A stretch of 64,000 nt of DNA from Nannochloris sp. 'desiccata' (lineage: Eukaryota; Chlorophyta; Trebouxiophyceae; Chlorellales; Chlorellaceae). The notes under the pieces are model-generated. The model did no database searches. It saw only the letters and a list, made by a program, of their open reading frames with translations, and was not told where the DNA came from. This document shows, piece by piece, positions 21,846-34,574 of the stretch. The stretch lies in NCBI GenBank assembly GCA_019044685.2, contig JAGTXX020000015.1, forward strand, positions 1,736,001 to 1,800,000, written 5' to 3'. Both the position numbers and the translations under genes were made by a program. The stretch's first letter is position 1. Each line of letters starts with the position of its first letter.

Positions 21846-22359
21846 AGCTACTGAAGAGGATGAAAGAAGTTGAATTCGAACTAGACAAAGTAGACGCAGC
21901 AGCTATGAATGCCCTTCAATAATGCGCTATTTCGTAATTTGTTAAGAATGACTGGGGTCTCAAGGTTGCAAAAGGTTCCTTTTGCCGAGTAGCAACCGCT
22001 TCTTCCTCCGTTTCTTAAAAATGGTTTTTGGAGTTGCGTCTGGCGATCTGGCTTAACATGAGGCAGCGAGGCATTTTCCTCTAGTCTAAAATATCAAAAG
22101 GAACAAGTATAAAGGATCGACAAGTGCGCATCGAGCCCTGCTTTTGTCAGGTTTAAACATCTTTGCATCTTGCCAACATGGAGCACGTATTCCATCCGTT
22201 TAGTTAAATCGAGCCCCTCACCTGCTTTACAAATAGCTCGATTTATGAAGTTCGGGTAACCACAATTTAGAGTGATTCTATTACATCCAGACCGGATTTT
22301 TAGTTTTCAACTTAAAATAGATTTTGCCATTTTGGCTCTAAAATCATCATATTCAAGCT
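21846..22359. promoter_or_regulatory. Divergent intergenic region (UEV / BRF1)
   Basis: 514 bp between divergent start codons. No coding potential or named element was recognised; a promoter role is inferred. Confidence 0.4.
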
Positions 22360-23822
22360 ATGGTGTTTTGCAACAAGTGCCGCTGTGAAACGGATATAGA
22401 AATTGACGACGCCAAAGGCATTTCGTAAGTCATAAGTCCCCTAAAATTTAGTTTCCAAACTTCCTCTCAAATCTCGTCCTCCCGACAATTCTTTCCCAAA
22501 TTTGTATCTCATTTTCCTCTATTTCCTTTACAGGTGCTGCGTTCAATGTGGTTGCGTGCTTGAGGATATCGCATTCTCAGCTGACGTTACCTTTCAAAAA
22601 GACGCTGCTGGTGAAAGTACTGTCGTGGGTCAATTCGTCAATGAGAGTGGTGTAGCTCGAGGTATTGGCCGTATCCACGGAGGCAGAGTCTACGCCTACC
22701 AAGCCGACTCCCACGAACGTGCGCAACAGCGTGGCCGCCAAGATATCGCTCACCTTGTAGACCAACTCTCCGTTCGACCTAGAGAAGAGACCATTGAATC
22801 TTCACACCGTCTGTACAAATTAGCCTTGCAACGAGGTTTCACTCGCGGTCGCCGTACAAATCAAGTCGCTGCAGCGTGTTTATACCTCGTATGCCGCCAA
22901 GATTCCAAGCCTTTCTTGCTCATTGACTTTTCAGATGCCTTGCAAGTTAATGTCTTCACTCTTGGTGCAGTATTCCTTCAATTAGCAAAACTTTTACGTC
23001 TAGAAGAACACCCTTTGTTCTCAAAACCAGTCGATCCTTCTCTCTACATCCATAGGTTTGCTGATAGAATGGATTTCCCGAATAGAGAAATTATGCAGAC
23101 AGTTTCTGCTACAGCAATCAGACTTGTTGCCTCGATGAAGAGGGATTGGATACAAACAGGAAGAAGACCCTCAGGTGTCTGTGGTGCTGCATTATACATA
23201 GCATCACATTTGCATGGTTATGCTAAAGCAAAGCGTGATGTTGTTGATGTAGTACATATTGGTGAGCACACACTCGCCAAGCGTTTGACCGAATTTTCTT
23301 CCACCGAAGCAGGTGCTTTGACCAGATTAGAATTCGAGGCACACGACGAACTGCTAAAACATCGAGAACAAGAAGCATTAGAAAGTGCAGTGCCATCTGC
23401 TGCTCCTGCTGGGCTACTAGCTGGATGTGAACATCTCGCAATGGGTGTTGAGCATTTCCAGCAAGGCATGTGCAAACAGTGTTTTGTAGATTTTGTAAAA
23501 CACACTGGAGGTACCTATGATGGTGCAAATCCACCTGCGTTCTTGAAAAATAGACAGCATGAGAGTAAAAAAGGGGCTACGTTATCCGAAGCAACTGCAT
23601 TACTCGCCTTGCCGGCTCCTGGTGATGGTGATGGCTCTGCTGATAAAGAACAGAAAGAAGGCGACGATGAAGATAAAGAAGCTGTTTCTGCTCGTGGGAA
23701 GAAGGGAAGTAAAGGTAAAGCAGCAGCAAAAGGGAAGGCAAAGAAGGGTCTTTCTAAAGGGTCACAAAAAGAACCAGCTGATGCTGCACCTTCAAGATCT
23801 TCCCGACGCCGTGGAGGTGCCG

Positions 23823-23854
<32 letters not shown>

Positions 23855-25177
23855 GAAGATCATGAAGTAGAGGAAGATGCTGGCGCAGGTCCTTCTTCTG
23901 CCGCAGGTGCTACTGCTGCAATGGAGAAACTCACTACAGCGATGATTGAAGCAGCAGAGAAGGAGGTAGAAAGTTTTGATGCTGCTATAGCTGAAGCGGA
24001 AGCACATGACGCTCATACCGCGAAACGTAGAAAAACCATGTCTACAGCCGCTGCTGTGGCTGCAGCAACTGCTGCTGCTGTTAGAGAAGCTGCACAAGAT
24101 GCAGGAGCTGAAGAAGAAGACGCCGAAGCTGCTGCTGGAGCGATGGTTTCTTCTTCTGCTGCTGGTGGTGCTCCGGGCAATATTACTACACGGCAGCCAA
24201 ACTTGTCACTTGCCGTCGCAACTACTTCCACGGCCCCTGCTGCTACTGCCGAAGAGGAACAGCCAGAAGAAGAAGACGATGGGAATTTATCTGAGATCAG
24301 TGATGGGGACATAGCAATGTACCTCGCTGATGAGGCAGAAGTGGCCTGCAAAGAAGAAATTTGGAATCTAATGAATCAAGACTGGGTAGAGAAGCAAGCA
24401 GCAAAACGTGCAGCAATGGAAGCAGCAGAACGCGCTCAAGAAGAACAACGTGCTGCTATGGAGGCAGCTGCAGCAGCAGGGATCCAATATAAAAGAGGAC
24501 GAGGACGGCCATTGGGTTCAAAAACACGACCGAAGCCAGAAACGAATCTTCCTCCTGCTGAAACGCCACAGGAGGCTGCAATGAGGATGTTGGATACGAA
24601 GAAATTGTCTAGTAAGATTAATTACACTGCACTTGCTGATCTATTTTCAGACGAGCCTGCTGGTGGGGGCGGTCAAGATTCTGAAGATGATGAAGAGGAA
24701 GAAGAAGAAGATGATGACGGTGCTGGGCCTAGTAATACCCACGGTTATGATGGCACTGGCCCTAGTACATCCAAAGCAGCAGCTGGAGCAGCAGTTGGAG
24801 CAGCAGCATTTGCACCGACAAGCACAAATCAAGGCCAAGGTGAAAGTGACGTTGATGATCCCAGTAAGCTTAAATCTTCTTCGCTCATTGGTGGCAATGG
24901 AATTGGTGGTGAATTAAAACGTCCCGCATCTCGTATTGCTGGTATGGCTCCTCGTGCTGCAGGAAGACTTGGGGGTTTAAGCAGTGGCACCGCTGGTGGT
25001 GGCGGTGGTGGTCGACTTGGTGGGCTAAATGAAAGTCTTACTGCACGGCCATTAGGTACACCACTAGGCAATACAACCCTAGGTGGCGTTAGTGCTGGTA
25101 CTGGGACTGGATCCGCACTTAATGCAAAGAAATCCAATACAAAAGTACGATTTAAGCCTGGCACAAAGAAAGATTAA
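22360..25177 (+). CDS. BRF1: TFIIIB subunit BRF1 (TFIIB-related factor)
   Basis: Exons are 22360-22424 and 22534-25177, 902 residues. Splicing is required to complete the zinc ribbon: CNKC in exon 1 and CVQCG at the start of exon 2. Two cyclin-like TFIIB repeats follow (about 70-280), including RGFTRGRRTNQVAAACLYLVCR and RRPSGVCGAALYIASHLHG. The BRF1-specific block (LADEAEVACKEEIWNLMNQDW, about 619) that binds TBP lies downstream, together with INYTALADLFSD. Between them is a very Ala/Glu/Lys-rich linker with an 11-alanine run. BRF1 recruits RNA polymerase III to tRNA and 5S genes. The tail is Gly-rich. The length exceeds yeast BRF1 because of these linkers. Confidence 0.94.
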
Positions 25178-25495
25178 ATAAATAATATATCTAGATCTCT
25201 TTATTTTTGCGTTGACGTTTTGACTGTACTTATTTTTACTGCCAGACAAAAGAAATTGATTTAGTTGGTTAGTTATTCACAAATACTTACTTCTGTACTT
25301 TTAAATTACATAGAAGGCACAGTACAGTGTGCGCTTGTAAATTATCATTCATATATCGATATTTAAAAAACCTTAAAAAAAGACGAACATATTATGAGCC
25401 CCCCCGGGCTACCGAGGCAACAAAGGCGTGGGTGGTAACAACTTTACATTTATTATATCATAGAAAAAATGGTACTTCTTTTTCCCTTTCTTTCC
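25178..25495. other. Convergent 3' intergenic region (BRF1 / Ddl-like fusion)
   Basis: A TGTAA at 25336-25340 serves the plus strand, and a minus-strand TGTAA (TTACA at 25444-25448) lies ~50 nt past the stop of the other gene. No gene was seen. Confidence 0.45.
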
Positions 25496-28400
25496 CTAAT
25501 CCAGCATAAATCCAGGACCATCTTCGCCAAGATCTTCCTCCTCACTGCTACTTGAATCTCCAGTTCTTCGAATTTCTTCCCAGATTTCTCCAGCAGATAA
25601 TCCCAAAAATTCAGGTTCAATTTCAACATCAGGATCACCCCAATATTGCCCTCTGGAATTAGAAGCTGAAGGAGAACCACCATGAAGACTACCACCACCA
25701 CCAAGATGGTCAGCTCTACCACTCCCACCAGGCAAAACATCATTTAATTCATAAAGGCCTCCTCCACTCAGCCAATTAAGTTCACCAACATCCATTCCCC
25801 CTTCTCTGCTCATTCCCACTTTGAGCAACTCCCGCAAAACTTCAGTTGGAGATAACGGGCTTGGCGCTGCTGCAGCTTGGCGCATAAGTAACCCCTCCGG
25901 GGTCAAATCTGGATGCGAATCTACTTCTCTCACGATGACTTCACAAACATCACCAGAACTAGTATCTATCAGAGCTGTAATCGATGCAGCGCCAGAAAGG
26001 CCAGCTGTATCTGCGATTTGCTGTAATCGCAATTTTGCTTCAAGCGCCTTTTCTGGAGATAAGATCGTAGTAGGGATTGGGGTGAGCTCAAACGATCCGA
26101 TGGATTCATCTTCTTGTCCTGTTGTTTCATTGTGGCGAGTTTGAAGCACAGTGGCAGTTAAAGATAATGTGCGCATGTTGCCAGTGCTGCCGAGAAGGCA
26201 CGCTTTGACTTCAAGCCAGCGATCTTTCGGGTCTTTGGGCGGCCAGGTCAAGCGAGAGGCCAAGGCATCGACCGCAGCATGCACAGCAGCAGTAGGCAAA
26301 GAAGAACTAGAAACCAAATTTTCTGCCTTGGTTTCTTCAAAACTATCAGATTTCAGAGTAAGCCAAACTGATTTTGAAGCCGGTTCAATAATAAATTGAG
26401 TTGGAGGAGGGACAGGCATTTTGATATCTTCTTCTTCTCCAGTGATAAGCTCAGCAGGGATCTCATCAGCCCATTCTTGCACAGCTGCGTAGTAGAGTTG
26501 GAAATCACGGCCATTTGCAGCACGCATGACTCCAAGCCCACCACAGGCATGCGCAGGCCTAATTGACAGCATTTTATCTTCCCAGGCACCAAACAAGCGA
26601 GAATGGAAATCATCAGCACTTGCTTCAGACTCACATTTTGCTGCAAGTTCTGGTAAAGAAAGCGAATGGAAGGGAGGTTCGTTGCCCAGCATGCGCAGCA
26701 GCTCAGGACGATCAGCACAGAGCTCAGCTCCAATAGAAGAAGGACCTGTAAAAGGAACTTGTCGCGTCTCCAACAATCTTTGTAAAGGACCTTGAGCAAT
26801 AGGATGCCCAGGAAGAGCTAAAAGAACGACCACACACTGTTCTTGTGCAGCAGCGACCCAATCCTTCAAGAAACTATATTCTGGTAAATTGGAACGATCT
26901 AAATAACCACCCCAAGGTGCAGGACCACCAGAATCCAAGCCAGCAAGCTCAAGTTCCTTTTTCGCAGCTGCGAATAACATTTCTTGACGGTGAATAGCAT
27001 CTTCAGAACGACGGTTAATATACGCAGTAGTTCCTTTATTGAGTGCAGTTTCGCAGCCTGCTTTCAGATCAGGGACGTTAGTCTTGACCACGGGAGAGCT
27101 CCCAAGGCGCCAAACACCTCTCCAGGAGAGGTCTTCAGGATTGGGTGGGGTAGGATGTCTGATCCTAGAAGGATGGAATTCAGGGCAGTCTTCTAAGAGA
27201 TTATCATCGTCAGCACCAATTTTCAAAAGGTCGAGGCGACGGGAAAGCAAAGTGCGACGTCTATCGCCCTCACCTACTCCTGCATCATATGGATCTAAGA
27301 AGAACGTCTCCACCAACAAATCTTGTTCATTCTGTAATACCGACGCAGCATGCACAGCAGCTCTCAGAGAATCATCTCTTTGAGGGCCTTCTCCACCACA
27401 CAGTACCCAGACGCGCTGACGAGTAGGATGCAATCCAGGGAACTGCCTACGTAAATCGACAACAGAGTCTTCAGTAGCGAAGAAATCATCATAAAATGGT
27501 GGATACGCACTATCTGCCATACCGCCGAGGCCATTGACGTCACCTTCTCCAATATTGGGAAGCTGCCCTGAGGCCTCAGCCGCTTCGAAAGCTGCAGCCT
27601 CAGCTGCAGCAGCAGCTTCTTCAGCTTCTTCAGCGTTGCGAATAGCGTCGTAGCTGTCATCGTCTTCTGCAGGGGGTGGTTGACAGCGTTCCCATTCAAA
27701 TCTATCAAGCGCAGAGCCGATATCATCGAAAGAAGTCTGCTGTTTCTCTTCAGAAACAGAATCGCCAGCGCCCACGAAACCCCCAAATCCTGAAGTAGAG
27801 GATGCAGAAGCACTATCACCATTTGCGTGGTGGAACTCGTTGTCATCTTTATCCATATAATAATCTCCAGGAGGTCCTACAGGCACACGAGCCAACGCTG
27901 GAAGCCCAGCACGCGCAGCAGCAAGAGAGACCAACTGCCTTGGGAGAGCCGAAAGACTCAGACCAACAGCAGCGCTTTGCTGTGCCAATACACCAAGCCT
28001 ATTTCCTACCTCTGCAAGGGAGGTATCTACTTGAGAAAAGGTGATACGACGACCAGTAATAGAGCGACACAGCTCACTGGCCTGAAGCTCACCTAAAGCG
28101 GGCAGCGCTTCAGGCGCCTCAACCTCTGGAGCACCAAGAGGAATCTGCTCCGCAGGAGGAGCAGGGTTTACTTTTAATAAATCATCGCGAGTGCGATCAT
28201 CAAGCATCATACCAGCAAACATGCCATATTGCACAGGAGCCCGATCTGCACCTTCACCCGCTTCACGTAAAACAGGTAAATTTGCAAAAGCAGCTTCTTC
28301 CTCTTCTTCATCTGCTGCAAATGCGTAGTCTTGAATATCTACAGCTGCAGATTTATCAGCTTGACTAACACTATTAGAAGAAGAAGAACCAGAGAAGGCC

Positions 28401-31400
28401 TGAGCTTCTTGAGCTAAACGAGCTTGTTCCTGCTCGTGCAGAGCTGCAAGCTCAGCGAATGTCTTTGGTGTAGCTTGCTTCTGTTCATTAGAGGCTCCAT
28501 TACCTTGTGCTCCATTCTTGCTTGCTTTTTCAGCTTGTCGAAGCAATTCTGCTGCTGGGGCTAGCCCAGCTTCTTGCAAAGCATCTTCAGGCACCACCCA
28601 CCCACTAAACTGCGCGAAATCTTGAATCCCAAGCTCACCAAACAATTTTGCAGAAGCTAAACGGATGTTTTCCGCAACTCCAAGCGGTAAAGACACAGGA
28701 GGGGTGGTATGCACAGCCCGTTGACTGGATAAAGGCATCCCACCAAGAGCTCCAGGAGGCAGCCTTCGCGATTCTTTTTCCATTTCCACTAGAGCAGCCA
28801 CCTTTTCTGCATCTTCTCCTTCAGTCACAGCTAAATACTTTTCGAGCTCTAATTCAGTTGCGAAGAAATCTTCTTCAAGATCTTCATAAGAAATCTCAGT
28901 AGGAGGTAAAGCTACTACACCCTGAGGTCCCGCGACAACGCCACAAGAGAAGAACACTGCAGCAGGAGGGACAGCTTCAAGCACAGCACATGGTGCATTG
29001 TGCATTTCCATCAGAGATGCAGCTCCTTGTAAAACTTCTCCTATACCACGACCGATACCAGCAGCAACTACAGCGCCACCAGCTTCGAGGCGCACAGCAA
29101 CTCGAGAAATTAAAGGGTCCATACCTTGTCTTTGTAACCACTCTGTAATTTTACCTTCGCTAGTAGAAACTTCTTCAAAAGAGAGCTCTAAAAGATCGAC
29201 TGCGTCGAAACCAAGGTCTCTTGCAGCCGCAGCAAAGGCAGGGCGAGAAGTTATCAAACGCCGAAGTTCTGGAGTGGCCCAGGATCCCAGAAAGACTGCC
29301 TGTTCTCCATCATTTTTCTTGGGAGAAGAACTGTTAGAAGAAGGAGGGGGCCCAAGAGGTAAGACAACGCTTCCTGCAGATGCAAGCTCATATAAAGGTT
29401 TCGCGCCAGCGCCACCACTCGCTCTCAACTGAATATCAATTTCTTCAGCATGTGACCCGTGTAAATGCTCCCAATTCAACAGTACATACTTGCTCTCTTC
29501 ACAATTACCACCCTCTGCTGAATTAAAAGGATTTTCAGCAGGCACAGCATACAGCACATGTACAGCAACTCCTTGCCTTTGAGGAGTTGCTGCCAAATAA
29601 GGCTCACCCTCTGGACCATCGCCAGCAGCATTATGCAAACGAGCTGTAAATTCATATCCTGTACCAGGAGATAAACCTTGTAATACTACAACATCACTAG
29701 CACGGCTTTCTTTAACTACACTCGCAGCATTTTCTTCTCCTTCAACAGGAACAGCAGTGACAATAATCGTCGTTCCTGCTGGGACTAAAGGACAATCTAA
29801 CCGCATTAAAACGCCGTGTGCGAGTGGTTCCAAGCAAAAAATCTCTACAGCGTCTGTAGGTGGTTCTGAGGGGGATCCAATAAGGCCATCCTCCATAACT
29901 AGCGGTTCTTGTTCAGTTGCAGGATTTAAAGTGCCCCAAAGAACATCAGATTGAAGATGAGGGACAATAGCACGAGCTGCATTAATTGCAGATTCGCGTT
30001 GTAATTGTGTTGCACCGGAACAGACCAAGTAGATATCTAAAGTGGGATCTTCTTCGTAAGAGGTGCCGGTGTTCCCGCTCTCGGCAACAGCAGCCAGGGA
30101 AGAATCCTCGGCATCCTCTCCTTCTTCAACATCTACCTGTTGTTGACTGTCAAGCTCATTATCAACTATTAAACCTTGCTCCTCTTCTCCTTCTCCTTCT
30201 TCATCATCAACATCATTGTCGAGACTTTTCGGAGGCGGCTGTAAAGCATTATGGATCCATTCGTCCACCAAAGTATTAATTAACCGAATAGCTTCCTCTT
30301 CAGGACCACCAAGAGTCTTTCTACCGATACCACGCAAAGCCAGCGCTTCTAACACTTCATTTTCATTCAATTTTTGTACGGCAGCTTCTGCATACCTGAG
30401 CAACCGGTCCTTGCCAGCGTGTGCCTCGACAGCTTCCCGGCGCAAAACTTCCATAATACGATCTTGCAATGCTTCTACCGTACCATACACAGGTAATCCA
30501 CGTCCGTACGCTGTACTACGAAGCTCTGGTAACGTCATATTCCCAATAACAGAAGCAGTGTACACTGCGTCCTCTAACTTAGCAGCTAAAGTACTATTTG
30601 GAGGCATAGGGGCCACATCAATAGTCGCCAACCTCTTTTCCAATACAGCTGCACTTTTAGCTACGATGCCACGACGTTGCCGTTCCATTTCTTGGTCGTG
30701 TTGAATTAATCGAGTCATTAATTCCCCTTTATTTCCGCTTTGCGGAAGGCCCCGCTCTTTGCAAAACTTTTTGAGGTCATCAGTGTTTTTGTTATCGTAG
30801 TCTGATGGGGTGGGTACTTTACAAGATTCTATTGCCCCATCTTGAACCATGATAGCAAAGGCAAAGCCCACAGCTTCTTCAGGCTGTTCCGGCATGACAA
30901 TCTCTCTTTCTTCGAAAAACGCTACAAGTTCTCCCTCAGTCATTTTATTGGGATATTTGAAGTGGTTTCCGTAGGATTCTTTAGTCCATTGCTGTTTACC
31001 GAGACGTTCACGTACTTGTTTGATAAGCTTTGCACGTAACTTGTACTTCATGTCTTTGCCACCAAGCTCATTCGATTTGCACATATGCTGCAAAAGTTTT
31101 CAGAAAAATCAGAATTAATGTACGTAATACTAGATATACAATAGTATTAATCAGCAACATATTCTTCTACATACAACTGCTATCTAATCGAAATTCAAAT
31201 AGTAACTATTCTTACCTTCATTTCATTGTACTCGACGTCATTTTCACACAAGCGTGTCCACAGTTCTTGAAAATCTGCAATAGACATTTCATCAAAGGTA
31301 GCAGCTCGTTGAAAATCAGATCCTTGATTCCTATCACTCCTGGCAGCGGAGATGCGATCACCACCACGGGTTCTGGGGTTGAAGGCAGAGCTACTAGGAT

Positions 31401-31744
31401 TGAGCTGGCGGTGGGGCAAGCGAGCACCGTCAGAGCCTCGACTGCAAATGGGAGAAAAACAACATAGATTAGAAATGGAGGTTAATTGGGGCCATGAGGA
31501 TGTGGTTATATATCTTTTAGCAGCCTTTCAATATAACCATGTCCTAAGAATAGGTTTTGTTTGCTGTGATGGCCACCACAGTTGAGAAGTTCTCAATTGA
31601 CAAGCATCCACTATGCACATCTAAGTTGTCGGATAAATTGGGCATTGCGTACCTAAGTCTAGTATTTGATCTGCATGAAATGTATATAAGCGATGGCCGC
31701 CCGCCTAGAACAAGGCCTGAATGGCCCAAAGTAAGAGCAGGCAT
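25496..31744 (-). CDS. Giant SAP / fibronectin-III / D-Ala-D-Ala-ligase-like (ATP-grasp) fusion protein, probably plastid-targeted
   Basis: Exons are 31653-31744, 31216-31441 and 25496-31087 (GT-AG, in phase), 1,969 residues. The first ~45 residues (MPALTLGHSGLVLGGRPSLI...) lack acidic residues and look like a transit peptide. Two SAP motifs are visible: DLKKFCKERGLPQSGNKGEL (~204-239) and LRSTAYGRGLPVYGTVEALQ (~290-322). A fibronectin-III module spans ~511-615 (LSPGTGYEFTARLHNAAGDG). The C-terminal third (~1328-1848) resembles plant D-alanine:D-alanine ligase: VWVLCGGEGPQRDDSLRAAV, FTGPSSIGAELCADRPELL and VREVDSHPDLTPEGLLMRQA. The nucleotide-site lysines and the metal-site Asn of the family appear as Arg, Arg and Asp, so activity is uncertain. 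Bacterial Ddl makes the peptidoglycan dipeptide, and plant Ddl is linked to plastid walls. SAP modules usually bind nucleic acid. The role is unknown. Confidence 0.8.
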
Positions 31745-32063
31745 ACTAATATTTTATATGAAAATCAGGGTAAGCCCGCTTGGTATACCATTTATTGATG
31801 TCGATACTTGGGTCAAAAAATTTAGAATGAATGCATTTCAAAATTTGCGAGTTATTATTGAAACTTTTTTGCCGCCATGGTCGGCTTATTTCTGGGGTGA
31901 TAAAAGCAATTGTTCAGCTTGATGTGGCTTTTAACTAAGCTTTTGCAAGCACAATAATCTCAATTAAATCAGGAGCAAGTTCAAAGGCGATCAGTATCTA
32001 TCAGAACATAATTTAAAATTCAGTTCATTCAATTTTAATAGATAGAAGAACTAGCAGGCGATA
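31745..32063. promoter_or_regulatory. Divergent intergenic region (Ddl-like fusion / uL11m)
   Basis: 319 bp between start codons, AT-rich. No named element was recognised; it is a bidirectional promoter by geometry. Confidence 0.4.
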
Positions 32064-32748
32064 ATGTCTGGAAAAGCTGTAGCATCGACAATTAAACTAG
32101 TCATCAATGCAGGCCAAGCCAAGCCTTCACCACCAGTTGGCCCAGCGTTGGGTCAAGCAGGATTGAAAATCATGGATTTCTGCAAAGACTTTAATGCCAA
32201 AACAGCAGACTTTAAGGTCCGTTTCTTGCTTGGATAAATACTAAACAAATTGAGAAATGGACTTATTTCTCGAGGTAATCAAGCTGGTGTTATCTAACCT
32301 CTTCAAATCAACTTCCTTTTTGCAGCCTGACGTCCCCATCCCCGTTCTCATCACCGCCTACGAGGACAAGTCTTTTGACTATGTAAGTTCCCTTTCGATT
32401 TTGATATTATCACCTAAGCTCGAACCTAGTAATTGAACACAGAGTACTGCTGCATGAACTGAGGCGCAATAGACCTATGAATTTTCCAATATACTATCTT
32501 TTTCTTTCTTCATCACACAGGTGATGAAAACGCCACCTGCGTCGTATTTCATAAAACAAGCAGCAGGTATTACCTCAGGCAGTCAAAAACCTGGCCATCA
32601 AACCGCAGCTACGATTTCACTCAAACATCTACATGGTATTGCTGAAGAAAAACAAAAAGATACGCCAAATGTACCACTAGAATCTGTAGTCAAGGGATTG
32701 ATGGGAACGTGTAGAGCAATGGGTGTCAAAGTAGTTGCACAGCCATAG
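32064..32748 (+). CDS. MRPL11: Mitochondrial (bacterial-type) large-subunit ribosomal protein uL11m
   Basis: Exons are 32064-32216, 32326-32382 and 32521-32748, all phase 0, 145 residues. The sequence carries [19 protein letters not shown] at the N-terminus, the first-domain signature, and [16 protein letters not shown] followed by [15 protein letters not shown] and [18 protein letters not shown]. This is bacterial/organelle L11, not the cytosolic L12. The intact 145-residue size without a long plastid leader favours the mitochondrion, but a plastid copy is not excluded. L11 binds the GTPase-associated centre of the large rRNA. The first donor (AAG|GTCCGT) is slightly unusual. Confidence 0.9.
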
Positions 32749-32980
32749 TTTGATGTAGTTATTTTCTAGGCTACGTTATGATACCTGTATTTAAGTTACC
32801 TACTAGTACATTTACTGTTTTTTCAATTTTTAAAGACTTGATTTAATAAACTCGCCCGGCATTATCGCCACCAGAAAGTTTATCCTTTTTTTAAATGGGT
32901 TTCATATTTACATCAAATATTCAACAAATTCTACGTCACACAGTCAGCAATTACTAATTTATCCATCTCCTAGAAGTAAT

Positions 32981-34574
32981 CTAGGAAAATCCACCCGGTG
33001 CAGCAGCAGCAGCACCAGCAATCAACCCCATAGCAGCAGTATCCTTCCACCGCCACACCTTCACTCTCCCTCTTTCATCACCACTGATCATCAATCTACC
33101 AGCAGGAAAACCCGCCATTGACCGTACATTACTCACGTCAGCTAACGCACCACGATCTGCAAAGGAAGGTAACTCCCACAATCTAATCGCAGATTCTCCG
33201 TTGTAAGAAACCATCACAACTGCTTTGCCTGCTGGGTCGGCGACCCCACAAAGAGATAGCACTCCTGGTAGTAGTGGAGGTTGCTGTGGTTGGTTATATC
33301 CTCCTCTCCCTTTACTACGACCCCCACCTCTACCACCACCCTGCTGTGCCTGCTGTGGTGGTGCTTCTGGGAAGATAAATATAGGGGTACCGCTTATTGT
33401 GGTCCCTGTACTAGGATCTGCTGGTTCCCATACTTTGATGTAACCATCCAAGCTACCAGTCACTAAATGACCTTCCCAAATAAGCATCGACATGATTGCC
33501 GGGTGGCTTGTATCAGAATGCGCCTTATCTAGACTTTGAATTACGGCGCCTTGATTTAAATCCCACACCTTGATGCCACCTTGTGCATCACCAGAAAACA
33601 TGATGTGCTGGGAAACACACATAGAAGAGATCGAAGAGGTATGCCCATTATGTTCAGCGCGTAAGATCGCAGCGCATTCAAACATACCGGTAGCCGCATT
33701 AGGCTTCCAGACTCGAATAGTCTGATCTTGGCCTCCGGAGAATAGCATGCCTTGCCCAGCAGCAAGGCATTGAACACGTCCAGTATGTCCTTCCAACACC
33801 ATTTCTTGATTTGTTGCCATATTCCATGCTTTCACTACACCTTGTCCAGTCGTACTTTTCACGCCAGCGAATAAAAATCCGCCCTCTATAAGCATGCTAT
33901 CTACCTCTCCCCCAACAGGGACGGTGCTGGTGCACTCACCACTGGTGCAACTCCACACTCGTACTGTACCGTCATGGCTTCCTGTGAATAGCTGGCCACT
34001 GGCTTGATCTAACTCAAGGCAGGTGACTTTCTTGGTGTGGCCTTTGAGTTCGGAAAGGGACTCTACGTCGTCTGGGAGAGGCTCTCTCCCTCCAGCGCCT
34101 CGACCACCTCGGCCGCCATCTGGGCCACCACGACCGCCTCGTGGAGGGCTGCGACCTGTATTTTATCACAGAAAGATTGTGTAATGTAGTAGTGATGTTA
34201 GTATTATGATGTATTTTATACAGGGTAAAGAGCTAAAAATTAACTAAAGTTGTGATTGTCCGGGGGTGAAAGCGTTTTTCGGTGTGCATACCTCTACCGC
34301 CCCAGTATCCCCTCCCTCTAGCTCCACCGCGGTATCCACCTTGGTTGAAGTTCCCATAGCTCTGATTGTAGGCTTGGTGGTATCCTCCTCGGCCACCGCC
34401 TCCTCCTCGGCTACCTCCTTGATAATATTGATCATTTTGCTGCTGTTGCTGCATTCCGCCACCATACCGACCACCACCGCCAGAGTAATATTGATCTCCT
34501 CTTCCTCTGCCACGATTGTTATATCTACCACCTCCACGGCCACCTCTGCCGCCCTCTCCTGTATCCATCTGCAT
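32981..34574 (-). CDS. RG-rich WD40 protein (ZFWD-like, without the CCCH finger)
   Basis: Exons are 34292-34574 and 32981-34155 (GT-AG, phase 1), 485 residues. Residues 1-130 are Gly/Arg/Tyr/Gln-rich with many RGG boxes and a short poly-Gln, an RNA-binding type region. Six to seven WD40 blades follow: LKGHTKKVTCLELDQASGQL, FTGSHDGTVRVW, LEGHTGRVQCLAAG, MFSGDAQGGIKVWDL, HLVTGSLDGYIKVWEP and ISGDERGRVKVWRWKD. The blade order and the PSF.DRG block match plant ZFWD proteins. Those begin with a CCCH zinc finger, which is absent here. The blades provide a protein-interaction platform; an RNA-related role is inferred from the RGG region. Confidence 0.82.

Noticed and set aside
22502..22533. Start of BRF1 inside intron 1
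   Set aside because: It would omit the first CxxC of the zinc ribbon, which is supplied by exon 1 at 22360-22424.
23200..24900. Several Ser/Cys- and Leu-rich antisense frames within BRF1
   Set aside because: They mirror GCN/GAA repeat codons and have no start context or family match.
31557..31922. Plus-strand 121-codon open frame between the Ddl-like gene and uL11m
   Set aside because: It overlaps the first coding exon of the minus-strand gene, shows no recognisable motif, and sits in the expected bidirectional promoter.
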